Shown here piece by piece: positions 45,338 to 53,866 of a DNA stretch of 64,000 nt. The first letter of the stretch is position 1; each line of letters starts with the position of its first letter. The stretch is taken from NCBI RefSeq assembly GCF_000381825.1, contig NZ_KB907126.1:1-64000 (forward strand), given 5' to 3'. This DNA comes from Thioalkalivibrio sp. ALJT. Its GTDB lineage: Bacteria; Pseudomonadota; Gammaproteobacteria; Ectothiorhodospirales; Ectothiorhodospiraceae. The notes under the pieces are model-generated. The model had not been told where the DNA came from, did not search any database, and saw only the letters and a program-made list of their open reading frames with translations. The position numbers and the translations under genes were made by a program.

Positions 45338-47254
45338 TCAGTGATGACGACCGGCAACCTCCTCCCGGAGGCGCTCGCCGAAGTCCTCAACGCTCATCAC
45401 ACCAAGGTCTTCACCGCTTCGCGTGCGCACCGCCACCTGGCCGTTTTCCATTTCCTTGTCTCCAAGGACCAGCAGATACGGCACGCGCTTGAGCGTGTGC
45501 TCGCGAATCTTAAAGCCGATCTTCTCGTTTCTCAAGTCTGCCTCGACGCGGAAACCCTTGTCACGCAGCGCCTTGGTCACTTCCTCGGCGTAGGCATCCT
45601 GGCGCTCGGTGATGGTCAGCACCTCGGCCTGCACCGGGGTCAACCAGGTCGGGAAGTGCCCGGCGTAGTGTTCGATCAGCACGCCGAAGAAGCGCTCCAC
45701 CGAACCCAGCAGCGCACGGTGGATCATGATCGGGCGCCGCCGCTCGTTATCTTCGGCCACGTATTCCATGTCGAAGCGCTCGGGCAGGTTAAAGTCCAGC
45801 TGCACCGTGGAGCACTGCCATTCGCGGCCGATCGCGTCGTGGATCTTGATGTCGATCTTCGGGCCGTAGAAGGCGCCGCCGCCCTCGTCCACCGAATACT
45901 CCAGCCCCTTCTTCTCGATGGCGGAGCGCAGTGACGCGGTCGCGTGCTCCCAGATCGCGTCGGAGCCGACCGCATCTTCCGGTTTGGTCGAGAGGTTCAC
46001 GTCGAACTTCTCGAAGCCGAAGGTCTGCAGGACCGCCAGCGTCAGGTCGATGACGGCCATCACCTCGGCCTCGATCTGGTCCTCGCGGCAGAAAATATGG
46101 GCGTCGTCCTGGGTGAAGCCGCGCACGCGCATCAGGCCGTGCAACGCCCCGGACATCTCGCGGCGATACACCGTGCCCATCTCCGCCCAGCGCAGCGGCA
46201 GGTCGCGGTAGGAGTGCAGCCGGTCCTTGTACATCAGCACATGGAACGGGCAGTTCATCGGCTTGAGCTGGAAGGCCTGGTGTTCGTCCTCCATCGGCTC
46301 GTACATGGATTCCGAATAGAAATCCGCGTGGCCGGAGGTCTTCCACAGGTCCAGGTTCGCGATATGCGGCGACACGACGAAGTCGTAGCCGGCCTTCTCG
46401 TGCATGTCGTACCAGTACTTCTCGATCTCGCGGCGGATGCGCGCGCCCTTCGGGTGCCAGAACACCAGGCCGCCGCCGGCCTCGTCCTGGATCGAGAACA
46501 GGTCCAGCTCCTGGCCGATCTTGCGGTGATCGCGGCGCTCGGCTTCCTTCAGGCGTTCCAGGTACTCCTTCAGCTGGTCCTTGTTCGCCCAGGCGGTGCC
46601 GTAGATGCGCTGCAGCATCTCGTTGTCGGAGTCGCCACGCCAGTAGGCACCGGCCACCTTGGTCAGCTTGAAGGCCTTCAGCTTGCCGGTGGACGGGATA
46701 TGCGGGCCGCGGCAGAGATCAACAAAGTCGCCCTGCTTGTACAGCGAGATGTTCTCGCCCTGCGGGATCGACGCGATGATCTCCGCCTTGTACGCCTCGC
46801 CCATGTCGCGGAAGTACTTCACCGCCTCGTCGCGGTCCATCAGCGAGCGCTCCACCGGCAGGTCCTGCTTGGCCAGCTCCTTCATGCGCTTCTCGATCTT
46901 TGCCAGATCCTCCGGCGTGAAGCCGCGGTCATAGGCAAAGTCGTAGTAGAAACCGTTCTCGATGGTCGGCCCGATGGTGACCTGCGCGTCGGGAAAGAGC
47001 TGCTTGACCGCCTGCGCCATCAAATGCGCGGTCGAATGCCGGATGATCTCCACCCCCTCCGGGTCGCGGTCTGTGACGATCGCGAGCTCGGCGTCATCGT
47101 CGATCTCGTGGCGGGCATCCACCAGCTGGCCGTTCACCTTGCCGGCCAGGGTCGCCTTGGCGAGGCCCGGACCGATGTCCTTGGCGACATCCAGCACGGT
47201 GACCGGGTGATCGAACTCGCGGCGGCTGCCGTCGGGGAGGGTTACTGCGGGCAT
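45338..47254 (-). CDS. thrS: Threonine--tRNA ligase
   Basis: 638 residues from ATG 47254 with AAGGAG seven bases upstream. Domains in order: TGS ([20 protein letters not shown]), editing domain with the HxxxH motif ([19 protein letters not shown]), class II core ([60 protein letters not shown]), and anticodon domain at the C-terminus. First gene of thrS-infC-rpmI-rplT. Confidence 0.97.
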   Translation of the reverse strand: MPAVTLPDGSRREFDHPVTVLDVAKDIGPGLAKATLAGKVNGQLVDARHEIDDDAELAIVTDRDPEGVEIIRHSTAHLMAQAVKQLFPDAQVTIGPTIENGFYYDFAYDRGFTPEDLAKIEKRMKELAKQDLPVERSLMDRDEAVKYFRDMGEAYKAEIIASIPQGENISLYKQGDFVDLCRGPHIPSTGKLKAFKLTKVAGAYWRGDSDNEMLQRIYGTAWANKDQLKEYLERLKEAERRDHRKIGQELDLFSIQDEAGGGLVFWHPKGARIRREIEKYWYDMHEKAGYDFVVSPHIANLDLWKTSGHADFYSESMYEPMEDEHQAFQLKPMNCPFHVLMYKDRLHSYRDLPLRWAEMGTVYRREMSGALHGLMRVRGFTQDDAHIFCREDQIEAEVMAVIDLTLAVLQTFGFEKFDVNLSTKPEDAVGSDAIWEHATASLRSAIEKKGLEYSVDEGGGAFYGPKIDIKIHDAIGREWQCSTVQLDFNLPERFDMEYVAEDNERRRPIMIHRALLGSVERFFGVLIEHYAGHFPTWLTPVQAEVLTITERQDAYAEEVTKALRDKGFRVEADLRNEKIGFKIREHTLKRVPYLLVLGDKEMENGQVAVRTRSGEDLGVMSVEDFGERLREEVAGRHH

Positions 47255-47414
47255 TGCGAGGCTCCTTCGCCGACCCATACGCGGGGTCGAACGTCGCGTT
47301 TGAAAAAACGTTTAAAAAAAGGATTGCCGGAAACGACAACGGCGCGCAGCGTAGCACACGCCCCGCGCCGTCGGCAGGTTTCCCGGCCCGCTGCCGGGAT
47401 TCCTGGAGGCCGAC

Positions 47415-48398
47415 TTACATGTTGCCTTCGATGAACAGGTAGGTCCGGTTCACGTTCGGGCGGTGCCAGTCATCGTAGTGACGCAGATGCTTGAACTCGT
47501 CCAGGTCCGCGAGTCGGTCCACCACCTCGCTCAGGGATTCCCAGTCTTCGATCCCCGCGCGTACTTCGCGCACCAGCAGCTCGAGGTAATCGCCGGTGTC
47601 CTGGCGTGCCTCGGCCATGTCCGTCGCGCGACCATGCCCTGGCACCACGATCTCAGGGTCAATGGACTCCAGGTGCCGGAAGGCCTCCAGCTTTTTCACC
47701 GGGTTGCTGAACGGGTGGATGCCCAGCATGCGCTCGGTGTAGACGATGTCACCGGTGAAGACGACGTCCTCGCCCGGCAGGTGGACCATGATGTCACCCG
47801 GGAAATGGGCATCCCCGGCATAGATCAGTTCGAAGTCCACGCCGCCGACTGTCAGGGTGTGGTCCTCGGCATCAATGGGGTTCGGTGCCGGAACCGGCTC
47901 GGTCCCCTCCATCGCCCCCTCACCCACGGCGTTGGCCAGCGAGGCAATCTGCCCCTCGCCCCGCTCGGCCTGGGTACTCGCCGTCCGCTGCAGCGCCACC
48001 AGCTCCGCACCCTGATCAAGGAAGTACCCGTTCCCCAGCCAGCGATGGTCCTGCGAGCCCACGGAGATCACGTGCGTGATCGGCTGGTCGGTCACGCCGG
48101 CAATCGCCTTTTCCATGCGCTGGGCCACCTTGTAGCTCGGCCCCGAATCGATCAGCACCACGCCCTCGTCCGTGACCACAAAGCCGGTGTTGTTGGTGAA
48201 CCCCACATTGACCGGCGAGCGGTTCTCGAGCGAGCCGTAGAAGTAATAGACCCGGTCGGTCAGCTGGATCGGCTCCAGCACCTTTTCGATTGGGCGATCC
48301 AGCGGCGCGTCCTCCGCCTGCACCGCTATGCCGAGCCCCATGAGACTCAGCGCGAGAAGCGCCGCCTGACCCTGACGCAGAAAAACATTCAATGCCAT
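47415..48398 (-). CDS. Periplasmic metallo-beta-lactamase-fold protein with an incomplete zinc motif
   Basis: 327 residues. A signal peptide ends near Ala28 (GLGIAVQA). The fold is MBL (SoxH/quinoprotein-relay-like): TNNTGFVVTDEGVVLIDSGP, later ligands AGDAHFPGD, FTGDIVYTERM and VPGHGRATDMA. The first motif HxHxDH is altered: residues 113-118 read VGSQDH, so the two leading histidines are Val113 and Ser115, and only Asp117-His118 remain. It may hold one metal or have a changed function. It is separate from neighbours: 160 bases upstream of thrS and 151 bases after the TVP38-like gene. Those gaps show no gene. Confidence 0.8.
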   Translation of the reverse strand: MALNVFLRQGQAALLALSLMGLGIAVQAEDAPLDRPIEKVLEPIQLTDRVYYFYGSLENRSPVNVGFTNNTGFVVTDEGVVLIDSGPSYKVAQRMEKAIAGVTDQPITHVISVGSQDHRWLGNGYFLDQGAELVALQRTASTQAERGEGQIASLANAVGEGAMEGTEPVPAPNPIDAEDHTLTVGGVDFELIYAGDAHFPGDIMVHLPGEDVVFTGDIVYTERMLGIHPFSNPVKKLEAFRHLESIDPEIVVPGHGRATDMAEARQDTGDYLELLVREVRAGIEDWESLSEVVDRLADLDEFKHLRHYDDWHRPNVNRTYLFIEGNM

Positions 48399-48549
48399 CT
48401 GATGGTTACCCCCTGGACCTGGTCACGCACTTGGCGAGCGGCCAAATCAATCCCGAAAGTCTTCAGACGTAAAACCCATGGCTCTTGTTCCACAATAAAG
48501 CGTGGGGAATAGCGAAATCGAATGCACCCCTTCAGATACGAGACCCGAA

Positions 48550-49245
48550 TCACCCCCTGCGGGCCTGCCCGCGCCAAGTGCGAACCGCGGTCACGCCCCA
48601 GCGCGCCAGAAGCGGAAACACACCCGTGGCGACCAGGGAGAGCAGCAGCACCGGCGACAGCAGCCCGTCCAGCCTCTGCAACTGCCCCAGCTGCGTACCG
48701 GCATTGGCGAAAACGGCCGTGGCCGGCAGCATCCCCACCAGCGACACCCAGAAATAAGTCCAGGTCCGGATTGGCAGGAGTCCCATCCCGGCATTCACCA
48801 ACAGGAACGGGAACACCGGAATCATCCGCAACGCGAAAAGATAGAACGCCCCCTCGCGGACAAAGCCTTCATTGATCCGCCGCAGCTGCCGCCCGTACCG
48901 CCGTTGCACCGCGTCGCGCGCCAGCGCGCGGGCCGCCAGGAAGGTCAGCGTTGCACCCAGCGTGGAGGCGAGGGAAGACAGCAAGGTCCCCCAGACCACC
49001 CCGAACAGGGCACCGCCCGCCAGGGTCATCACCACGATGCCCGGCACGGAAAACGCGGCGACCACTGCATACACCACAAAAAACAACGCGGCCGTGGACA
49101 GGGGCCGCGCATCCCGCCACACCTCCATCTCCCCGCGTGCGGCCCTCAGGCTCTCGACGTCCAGCCCCGCCCCCGCTCCGGCCAGCAGCCAGACGCCGAC
49201 CAGAGCCGTCAGCGCGGCCAGCAGCCCCCAGTAGTAACGGTTCAA
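48550..49245 (-). CDS. TVP38/TMEM64 (DedA-like) membrane protein
   Basis: 231 residues from TTG 49245, which has GAGGAA seven bases upstream; no ATG or GTG gives a sensible N-terminus. About six hydrophobic segments are present, and the family signature is FSVPGIVVMTLAGGALFGVV, WGTLLSSLASTLGATLTFLA and MIPVFPFLLVNAGMGLLPIR with TWTYFWVSLVGMLPATAVFA. Relatives of this SNARE-associated/VTT group are lipid scramblase-like proteins; the substrate here is unknown. Divergent from srkA, with starts 61 bases apart. Confidence 0.85.
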   Translation of the reverse strand: MNRYYWGLLAALTALVGVWLLAGAGAGLDVESLRAARGEMEVWRDARPLSTAALFFVVYAVVAAFSVPGIVVMTLAGGALFGVVWGTLLSSLASTLGATLTFLAARALARDAVQRRYGRQLRRINEGFVREGAFYLFALRMIPVFPFLLVNAGMGLLPIRTWTYFWVSLVGMLPATAVFANAGTQLGQLQRLDGLLSPVLLLSLVATGVFPLLARWGVTAVRTWRGQARRG

Positions 49246-49306
49246 GCGCGGTTCCTCGCGTGCATCACCCCGAAAACCATGCGCGGCAAACCCGTACACT
49301 GCAAGG

Positions 49307-50302
49307 ATGAACACATCGCAACCGCATCCGTACGACGCACTCAAGCCCGGCGTCATCCTCGACGCGGTCGAAACCACCGGCCTGCGCTGCGACGGGCGCC
49401 TGCTGGCACTGAACAGCTACGAGAACCGGGTCTACCAGGTCGGCATCGAAGACGCCACGCCGGTGATCGCCAAGTTCTACCGGCCCGGGCGCTGGTCGCC
49501 GGATGCCATCCGGGAGGAACATGCCTTCAGCCAGGAACTCGCCGCGCGCGAGGTCCCGGTCGTGGCCCCGCTTGCGGACGACCGGGGCGAAACGCTGCAC
49601 GAACACGCGAGCTTCCTGTTCGCCGTCTACCCGCGCTGCGGTGGGCGCGCGCCGGATCTGGAGCAGCGCGACACGCTGGTCCGCATTGGCCGTTTCATCG
49701 CGCGTATCCACGAGGTCGGGCGCGCCGCCCGTTTTCGCGAGCGCCCGGTACTGGATCCCGTTCCGCGTGGGGAGGAGGCGCGCCAGGCCGTGCTCGCCTC
49801 CGGCTATCTGCCACTGGAACTCGAGTCCGTCTACCGCGACCTCAGCGCCGACCTGCTCGAACGCATCCAGCACACACTCGACAGCATTGGCCCAGTCCCG
49901 CAACTGCGCCTGCACGGAGACACCCACCCCGGCAACATCCTGTGGACCGACGCCGGGCCGCATTTCGTGGATCTGGACGATGCCTGCACCGGCCCTGCAA
50001 TGCAGGATCTGTGGATGTTCCTGTCCGGCGAGCCCTCGGAAATGGCCTGGCAGATGCAGGCCCTGCTGGAAGGCTACGAGACCTTCGTGCCGCTGGATCG
50101 GCGCGAGCTTGGCCTGATCGCCCCGCTGCGCACCCTGCGCATCCTGCGGCATGCCGCCTGGCTGGCCCGCCGCGCCGACGACCCCGCCTTCATCGACGGC
50201 TTCCCGGTCTTCTACACCCCGCGCTACTGGGAAGACCACATCCTCACCCTGCGCGAGCAGGCCGCGGCCCTCGACGAACCCGCGCTCGAGCTGGGTTACT
50301 GA
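49307..50302 (+). CDS. srkA: Stress response kinase A (RdoA/YihE-like Ser/Thr kinase)
   Basis: 331 residues. Aminoglycoside-phosphotransferase-like fold with SYENRVYQVGIEDATPVIAK (nucleotide lysine), catalytic LRLHGDTHPGNILW and metal-binding HFVDLDDACTGPA. In E. coli this kinase counters MazF-linked programmed cell death and protects against oxidative stress; dsbA follows it there but not here. Confidence 0.9.
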   Translation: MNTSQPHPYDALKPGVILDAVETTGLRCDGRLLALNSYENRVYQVGIEDATPVIAKFYRPGRWSPDAIREEHAFSQELAAREVPVVAPLADDRGETLHEHASFLFAVYPRCGGRAPDLEQRDTLVRIGRFIARIHEVGRAARFRERPVLDPVPRGEEARQAVLASGYLPLELESVYRDLSADLLERIQHTLDSIGPVPQLRLHGDTHPGNILWTDAGPHFVDLDDACTGPAMQDLWMFLSGEPSEMAWQMQALLEGYETFVPLDRRELGLIAPLRTLRILRHAAWLARRADDPAFIDGFPVFYTPRYWEDHILTLREQAAALDEPALELGY

Positions 50303-50318
50303 ACCACCGGCCCCGGCC

Positions 50319-50873
50319 TCATCGCAGATTCCGGATCAGCTCCAGCACCGAGTCGCGGGTGTCATCCAGGGCCGTCAGCAGCGCCTCCTCCGCCTCGCGG
50401 GCCGATTCGTCGTCCCCGTGCAGGTGCCGCGCATGCTGCGCCCAGGTGGTATGCAGGTGGCGCCCATGCGCCGGCAGTGGCTCCGGCAAGACGGAGGTCA
50501 GGTCCCGCACGCTGGCTGCGCGGCCCCAGCCCCGAATCCAGGTTTCCGCATCGCCAATCCCGGCTGGCGCATCGCTCTCGACCGGGTGGAAATAACGCCG
50601 GTAAAGAACCACCTGCTGGAGTTCGTTGACCTCGCGCGTCAGTTCGAAGGACGCCTGGCGCCAGTTGCGGTGCAGTTCCGATGTCTCGTTGCGCCAAGTG
50701 TTGTAGCCGAGGGAGGAGATCGCGATCATCAGCGAGATCATGGCGACGCTGTGCCGACGCAGTTGGGCCCGTATCCGGTGCCTCCGAGGAACCCGGAGGA
50801 CATCAGCCCTCGGAGCTCGACGCCAGACTCCGGCTACCAGATGCCTGAACCAGCTTTTCAGCTTGCCGCCCAT
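50319..50873 (-). CDS. Hypothetical single-pass membrane protein
   Basis: 184 residues from ATG 50873 (MGGKLKSWFRHLVAGVWRRA). A strongly basic N-terminus precedes one membrane segment (VAMISLMIAISSLGYNTWRN), followed by a helical, charged domain (HRNWRQASFELTREVNELQQ, VVLYRRYF) and SAREAEEALLTALDDTRDSV at the end. It looks like a small inner-membrane protein with a periplasmic helical bundle. No family recognised. It is convergent with srkA, 16 bases apart. Confidence 0.6.
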   Translation of the reverse strand: MGGKLKSWFRHLVAGVWRRAPRADVLRVPRRHRIRAQLRRHSVAMISLMIAISSLGYNTWRNETSELHRNWRQASFELTREVNELQQVVLYRRYFHPVESDAPAGIGDAETWIRGWGRAASVRDLTSVLPEPLPAHGRHLHTTWAQHARHLHGDDESAREAEEALLTALDDTRDSVLELIRNLR

Positions 50874-50887
50874 TGACGCTCGCCTCA

Positions 50888-50938
50888 CTGAAACCAGGGA
50901 AACACTGATCAATGTTTCCCCAAGGCTTTCTGTTTCAG
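50888..50938. repeat. Minimal hairpin relic of the palindromic element
   Basis: GGAAACACTGATCAATGTTTCC (50898-50919, shown here as its parts GGAAACA and TGTTTCC around CTGATCAA) consists of the two outer ends of the element type found at 56828-57124, fused with no interior. It is enclosed by a second inverted repeat CTGAAAC/GTTTCAG (50888-50894 and 50932-50938). Flanks are CCAG and CCAA, so no target duplication remains. It is upstream of the hypothetical membrane protein gene; 50939-51013 shows nothing else. Confidence 0.6.
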
Positions 50939-51013
50939 TAACTAGCGTCTTTCACCGGCCTTTCCCATGCCCGGGCGTCCGGGTCTGCGGTGCCGGCGTC
51001 CAGTCCCTCTGCC

Positions 51014-51784
51014 TCAGGCGGAAACGCCTTCCGGCCGCGTCCCCACAATGGCGCCCAGGCCACGGTAGTGTTCCAGGAGCTGGCGGCCACTGGCGACCAG
51101 TTCATCGGTGACCTCCAGTCCGAAGTCACCGGCCACCCGCCGGATCTGTTCGGTGCCCGTCGCCGGCGCCTCGATCACGCGCCACAGCAGGCGGGCACCG
51201 AGCGGATTCAGCTCGGCGAAGCGCACGCGCTCCTCGCCCGAGCGGTAGGCCAGCAGATAGGTCGGGACCTCGCCCGGCTGTTCCGGCTGGAACTCCGTCC
51301 CGATGCGATGCACCGGGTACTCGTAGGCGAGCAGACGTGCGGTGGTGGAGAACACCGGGACCCCGGTCATCAGGTCGCCTGTGCAGTCGAGGTCCGCGGG
51401 GCACCTATCCTCGGCGTAGACCAGCTCCGTCTCGACCCGCTCGTAATGGGCCAGCTCCGCCAGAAACGGCGGGTCGCCGGGCTGCGCCATGCGTTCCTCC
51501 GCCAGGTAGCGCACGAACTCCGCCGCCAGCTGCGGGAAGTACGGCGTCTCGCAGCCATGATCGCGGTAGAAATCGCGCACCAGTTGCTCCCAGGCGGCGG
51601 TCTCCAGCAACCCGCGCAGGACCGGAAACCCCCTGGCCAGCAGGTTCGCCACGTTATTGAAGAACAGCCGTCGGTAGATCCCCAGTCGCCGGCTCTCGAT
51701 CCCCTCCGGCGCCGGGTAGCGTTCGGGGTCGCGCAGGTGCCGCGCGAACGCCTCCTGGATCTGCTGGAAGTCAGTCTCAGGCAT
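51014..51784 (-). CDS. hvfC: DUF2063 (HvfC/BufC-like) partner protein of the MNIO enzyme
   Basis: 256 residues from ATG 51784, overlapping the DUF692 gene by eight bases. N-terminal DUF2063 domain: FQQIQEAFARHLRDPERYPA, RRLGIYRRLFFNNVANLLAR, GFPVLRGLLETAAWEQLVRD, DFYRDHGCETPYFPQLAAEF. The C-terminal half is beta-rich. In characterised systems this protein binds the precursor peptide and the DUF692 enzyme and is needed for modification. Last gene of the operon. Confidence 0.88.
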   Translation of the reverse strand: MPETDFQQIQEAFARHLRDPERYPAPEGIESRRLGIYRRLFFNNVANLLARGFPVLRGLLETAAWEQLVRDFYRDHGCETPYFPQLAAEFVRYLAEERMAQPGDPPFLAELAHYERVETELVYAEDRCPADLDCTGDLMTGVPVFSTTARLLAYEYPVHRIGTEFQPEQPGEVPTYLLAYRSGEERVRFAELNPLGARLLWRVIEAPATGTEQIRRVAGDFGLEVTDELVASGRQLLEHYRGLGAIVGTRPEGVSA

Positions 51785-52661
51785 GCAGGATACGATCCTC
51801 ATCGCCGGCCCGCGCCCGGAGCTGCAGATCGCGGATGCGGTCGGTTTCCGCCAGCAGCTCCTCCAGCGGCGGGAAATTGAAATCACGTTCGAGCAGCGTC
51901 GGCACCGGGCCGATACGCGCGTAGGTCTCGCCCAGCAGATCCCAGACATCATTGCAGATCGGCTGGCCATGGGTATCGACGCGCAGATCCGGGGCCTCCA
52001 CCTCGTGCCCCGCGATATGCAGATAGCGCACCCGCTCCAGCGGCATCGCGTCGAGGAAATCGGTCGGCGCATACCCATGGTTGATGCTGTTGACGACCAC
52101 GTTATTTACGTCCAGCAGCAGGTCGCAGTCGGCCTCCTCCAGCACCGCGCGAACAAACGTGATCTCGTCGAGTTCAGCCCCCACCGGGGTGTAATACGAA
52201 ACATTCTCCAGCGCCATCCGGCGCCCGAGGATGTCCTGCACCTGACGTACGCGGTCGGCCACATAGTGCACCGCCGCCTCGGTAAACGGGATCGGCATCA
52301 GGTCATACAGATGCCCGTGGCCATCGCCACAAGCAGAAAGGTGTTCGCTGTAGTCCTCGATCCCGTGGGTGTCCAGGAAGCTCCGCAGGTCCTGCAGGAA
52401 GTTTCGATCCAGCGGGCGCGGCCCGCCAATGTCCAGCGACAGCCCGTGGCAGACAAAGGGCTGGGCCTCGGTGTATTCGCGAAAGATGCGCCCCAGGCGT
52501 CCGCCCAGATGCATCCAGTTCTCTGGCGCCGCCTCGAAGAAGCCCAGGCGTTCCGTCGCCTCCGGGGCCTCGGCCAGCGGGCCCAGAAGGGCCCGCCGCA
52601 AACCGAGCCCGGCACCGCTGACGCGGGCCGGGTTGACGGGCTTGATACCCCTAGCCGCCAC
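51777..52661 (-). CDS. hvfB: DUF692 multinuclear non-haem iron-dependent oxidative enzyme (MNIO; HvfB/BufB-like)
   Basis: 294 residues from GTG 52661, chosen because GAGGGAA precedes it and no other usual start lies near the family start; it overlaps the precursor gene by 11 bases. The TIM-barrel shows the family order: GLGLRRALL, FFEAAPENWMHLGG, FVCHGLSLDIGG, IEDYSEHLSACG, MALENVSYYTPV, LLDVNNVVVNSINHGY, YLHIAGHE, LERDFNFPPLEELL, with His, Glu, Asn and Asp ligands for two or three irons. Relatives oxidise cysteines of a repeat peptide to oxazolone-thioamide or thiooxazole groups. Substrate should be the peptide encoded just upstream. Confidence 0.92.
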   Translation of the reverse strand: MAARGIKPVNPARVSGAGLGLRRALLGPLAEAPEATERLGFFEAAPENWMHLGGRLGRIFREYTEAQPFVCHGLSLDIGGPRPLDRNFLQDLRSFLDTHGIEDYSEHLSACGDGHGHLYDLMPIPFTEAAVHYVADRVRQVQDILGRRMALENVSYYTPVGAELDEITFVRAVLEEADCDLLLDVNNVVVNSINHGYAPTDFLDAMPLERVRYLHIAGHEVEAPDLRVDTHGQPICNDVWDLLGETYARIGPVPTLLERDFNFPPLEELLAETDRIRDLQLRARAGDEDRILHA

Positions 52662-52974
52662 AGGTTCCCTCGCCGCAGGCGCCTTCGGAATCCTTGTCAT
52701 CGCCGGATCCGCCGCAGGTGCCTTCGCCACAGCTGCCTTCGCCACAGCTGCCTTCGCTGTCCTTGGGTTCGCCGGCACCACCGCAGGTGCCTTCGCCGCA
52801 GGTGCCTTCGCCGCAGGCTCCTTCAGCCAGCATCAGCGGCGACTGGCCACCCTGCTGATAGCCGTGGTTCAGGTCGGCCGATGCGAACACCGGGCTGGTG
52901 GCCATGGCCATGCCGATCGCCGCGCTGCCGACGGCCCCGGCGAGGGTCTTGGTGGAAAACAGATCGTTCTTCAT
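52651..52974 (-). CDS. hvfA: Secreted Cys-rich EGxCG repeat precursor peptide (HvfA/bufferin-like RiPP)
   Basis: 107 residues from ATG 52974 with AGGAG seven bases upstream. Residues 1-31 form a Sec-type signal (KTLAGAVGSAAIGMAMATSP, cleavage after VFA). A short spacer (DLNHGYQQGGQSPLMLA) leads to eight EGxCG motifs with x being Ala, Thr or Ser; cysteines are 54, 59, 64, 77, 82, 87, 100 and 105. Spacers AGEPKDS and SGDDKDS split them 3+3+2. HvfA of Haemophilus has EGKCG repeats that its MNIO enzyme modifies for copper binding; here Lys is replaced. Modification and copper binding are inferred. Confidence 0.85.
   Translation of the reverse strand: MKNDLFSTKTLAGAVGSAAIGMAMATSPVFASADLNHGYQQGGQSPLMLAEGACGEGTCGEGTCGGAGEPKDSEGSCGEGSCGEGTCGGSGDDKDSEGACGEGTCGG
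52654..52824 (-). repeat. 69-bp tandem repeat encoding the EGxCG modules
   Basis: Codons 51-73 and 74-96 of the precursor gene are a near-exact 23-residue duplication (EGACGEGTCGEGTCGG then AGEPKDS; EGSCGEGSCGEGTCGG then SGDDKDS), followed by an 11-residue partial third copy. The nucleotide sequence repeats GCCTTCGCCGCAGGTGCC-like units on the plus strand. Such repeats change number easily by slippage, so strains may differ in cysteine count. Confidence 0.85.
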
Positions 52975-53062
52975 GATGTCGCTCCTCATTTTGCGATTAT
53001 GGACCCTTTGGCTAAGACTCCTGGGGTCCGTTCAGTCATGGCTGCTCGTGCAGCTCTTGGTA

Positions 53063-53683
53063 TTACCCCCTGTTCATCATCCTCCGACGGATGTAGTAGT
53101 CGACGCTGACATAGCGCCCCGCCCCCCAGAAGAACAGAACCAGCAGCATCACGAAGAAGGTCGCCGCCATCTCGATCCCGTTATTCACGATGGCGAAGCT
53201 CCCGGTCTCGGTCAGCCAGTTGTAGTTGCCATGTTCCTGCAGGATGGCCTTGGCCCGGTCCAGGCGCATCTGTGCCTCTTCGATCCCGGAACAGTTGAAC
53301 AGACACATCATCGGGTCGGAGATGCGCTGCCAGCCGTGCTCGAGATGTACCGTGACTGCCGCCACGACCATTGTGATCATCAGCGGGATGGAGAACCACC
53401 GCGTCGCCAGCCCAAGCAGCAGCGCGATCGCGCCCAGCACCTCGGCATAGGCCGACAAGAGCACCATCAGATACGGAAAAGGCAGGCCGAGACCCCAGTC
53501 GGGATTCCCGTACCACATCACCACGTTCGAACTCGGCAAAAAACCATCCAGCTTGTTGGTCCCCGCCATCCAGAACACCGGGGCGAGGTAGAGCCGTAAA
53601 AGCAAGGGCGCCAGGAAGTCCGCGCCTCGCGTCCAGTCCAGCCAGCCCTGTATCCGTACTGCCAATGCTCCCGTTGCGCTCAT
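53063..53683 (-). CDS. hvfD: DoxX-family membrane protein (HvfD-like)
   Basis: 206 residues from ATG 53683 (GGAG nine bases upstream). Four membrane segments are visible: FLAPLLLRLYLAPVFWMAGT, YLMVLLSAYAEVLGAIALLL, WFSIPLMITMVVAAVTVHLE and MAATFFVMLLVLFFWGAGRY, with a periplasmic-type insert holding two cysteines (CLFNCSG). DoxX proteins are quinone-linked membrane proteins, and one accompanies DUF692-DUF2063 loci such as hvfABCD. Here it is the first gene, 88 bases before the precursor gene, which begins its own translation with a strong site. Confidence 0.87.
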   Translation of the reverse strand: MSATGALAVRIQGWLDWTRGADFLAPLLLRLYLAPVFWMAGTNKLDGFLPSSNVVMWYGNPDWGLGLPFPYLMVLLSAYAEVLGAIALLLGLATRWFSIPLMITMVVAAVTVHLEHGWQRISDPMMCLFNCSGIEEAQMRLDRAKAILQEHGNYNWLTETGSFAIVNNGIEMAATFFVMLLVLFFWGAGRYVSVDYYIRRRMMNRG

Positions 53684-53866
53684 GGTGCTAATCTCCATTT
53701 CGTCTGCGACTGAAGGAAAGCCTAGACCGACAGCCGTACAAGCACGCGGGGTCAGGCGCCAGCGTTTATGTTCGAGCGTCCAGATCCCACTCATGACCCC
53801 GATCCCCGGCAACCGGTTGCACAAAGGTCCAAGGTGAACCCCAATCACAAGAAAAAAGGACGTTCG

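Noticed and set aside
45944-47434. 496-codon open frame on the plus strand
   Set aside because: Antisense to thrS, which has all its domains and a good start.
48502-50595. 697-codon open frame on the plus strand
   Set aside because: Shadow of srkA and of the TVP38-like gene in another frame; very rich in Arg, Pro and Ala with no domain.
52654-52824. CRISPR-like array
   Set aside because: The repeats are in-frame coding repeats of the peptide gene, without unique spacers. No CRISPR array or cas gene was seen in the window.
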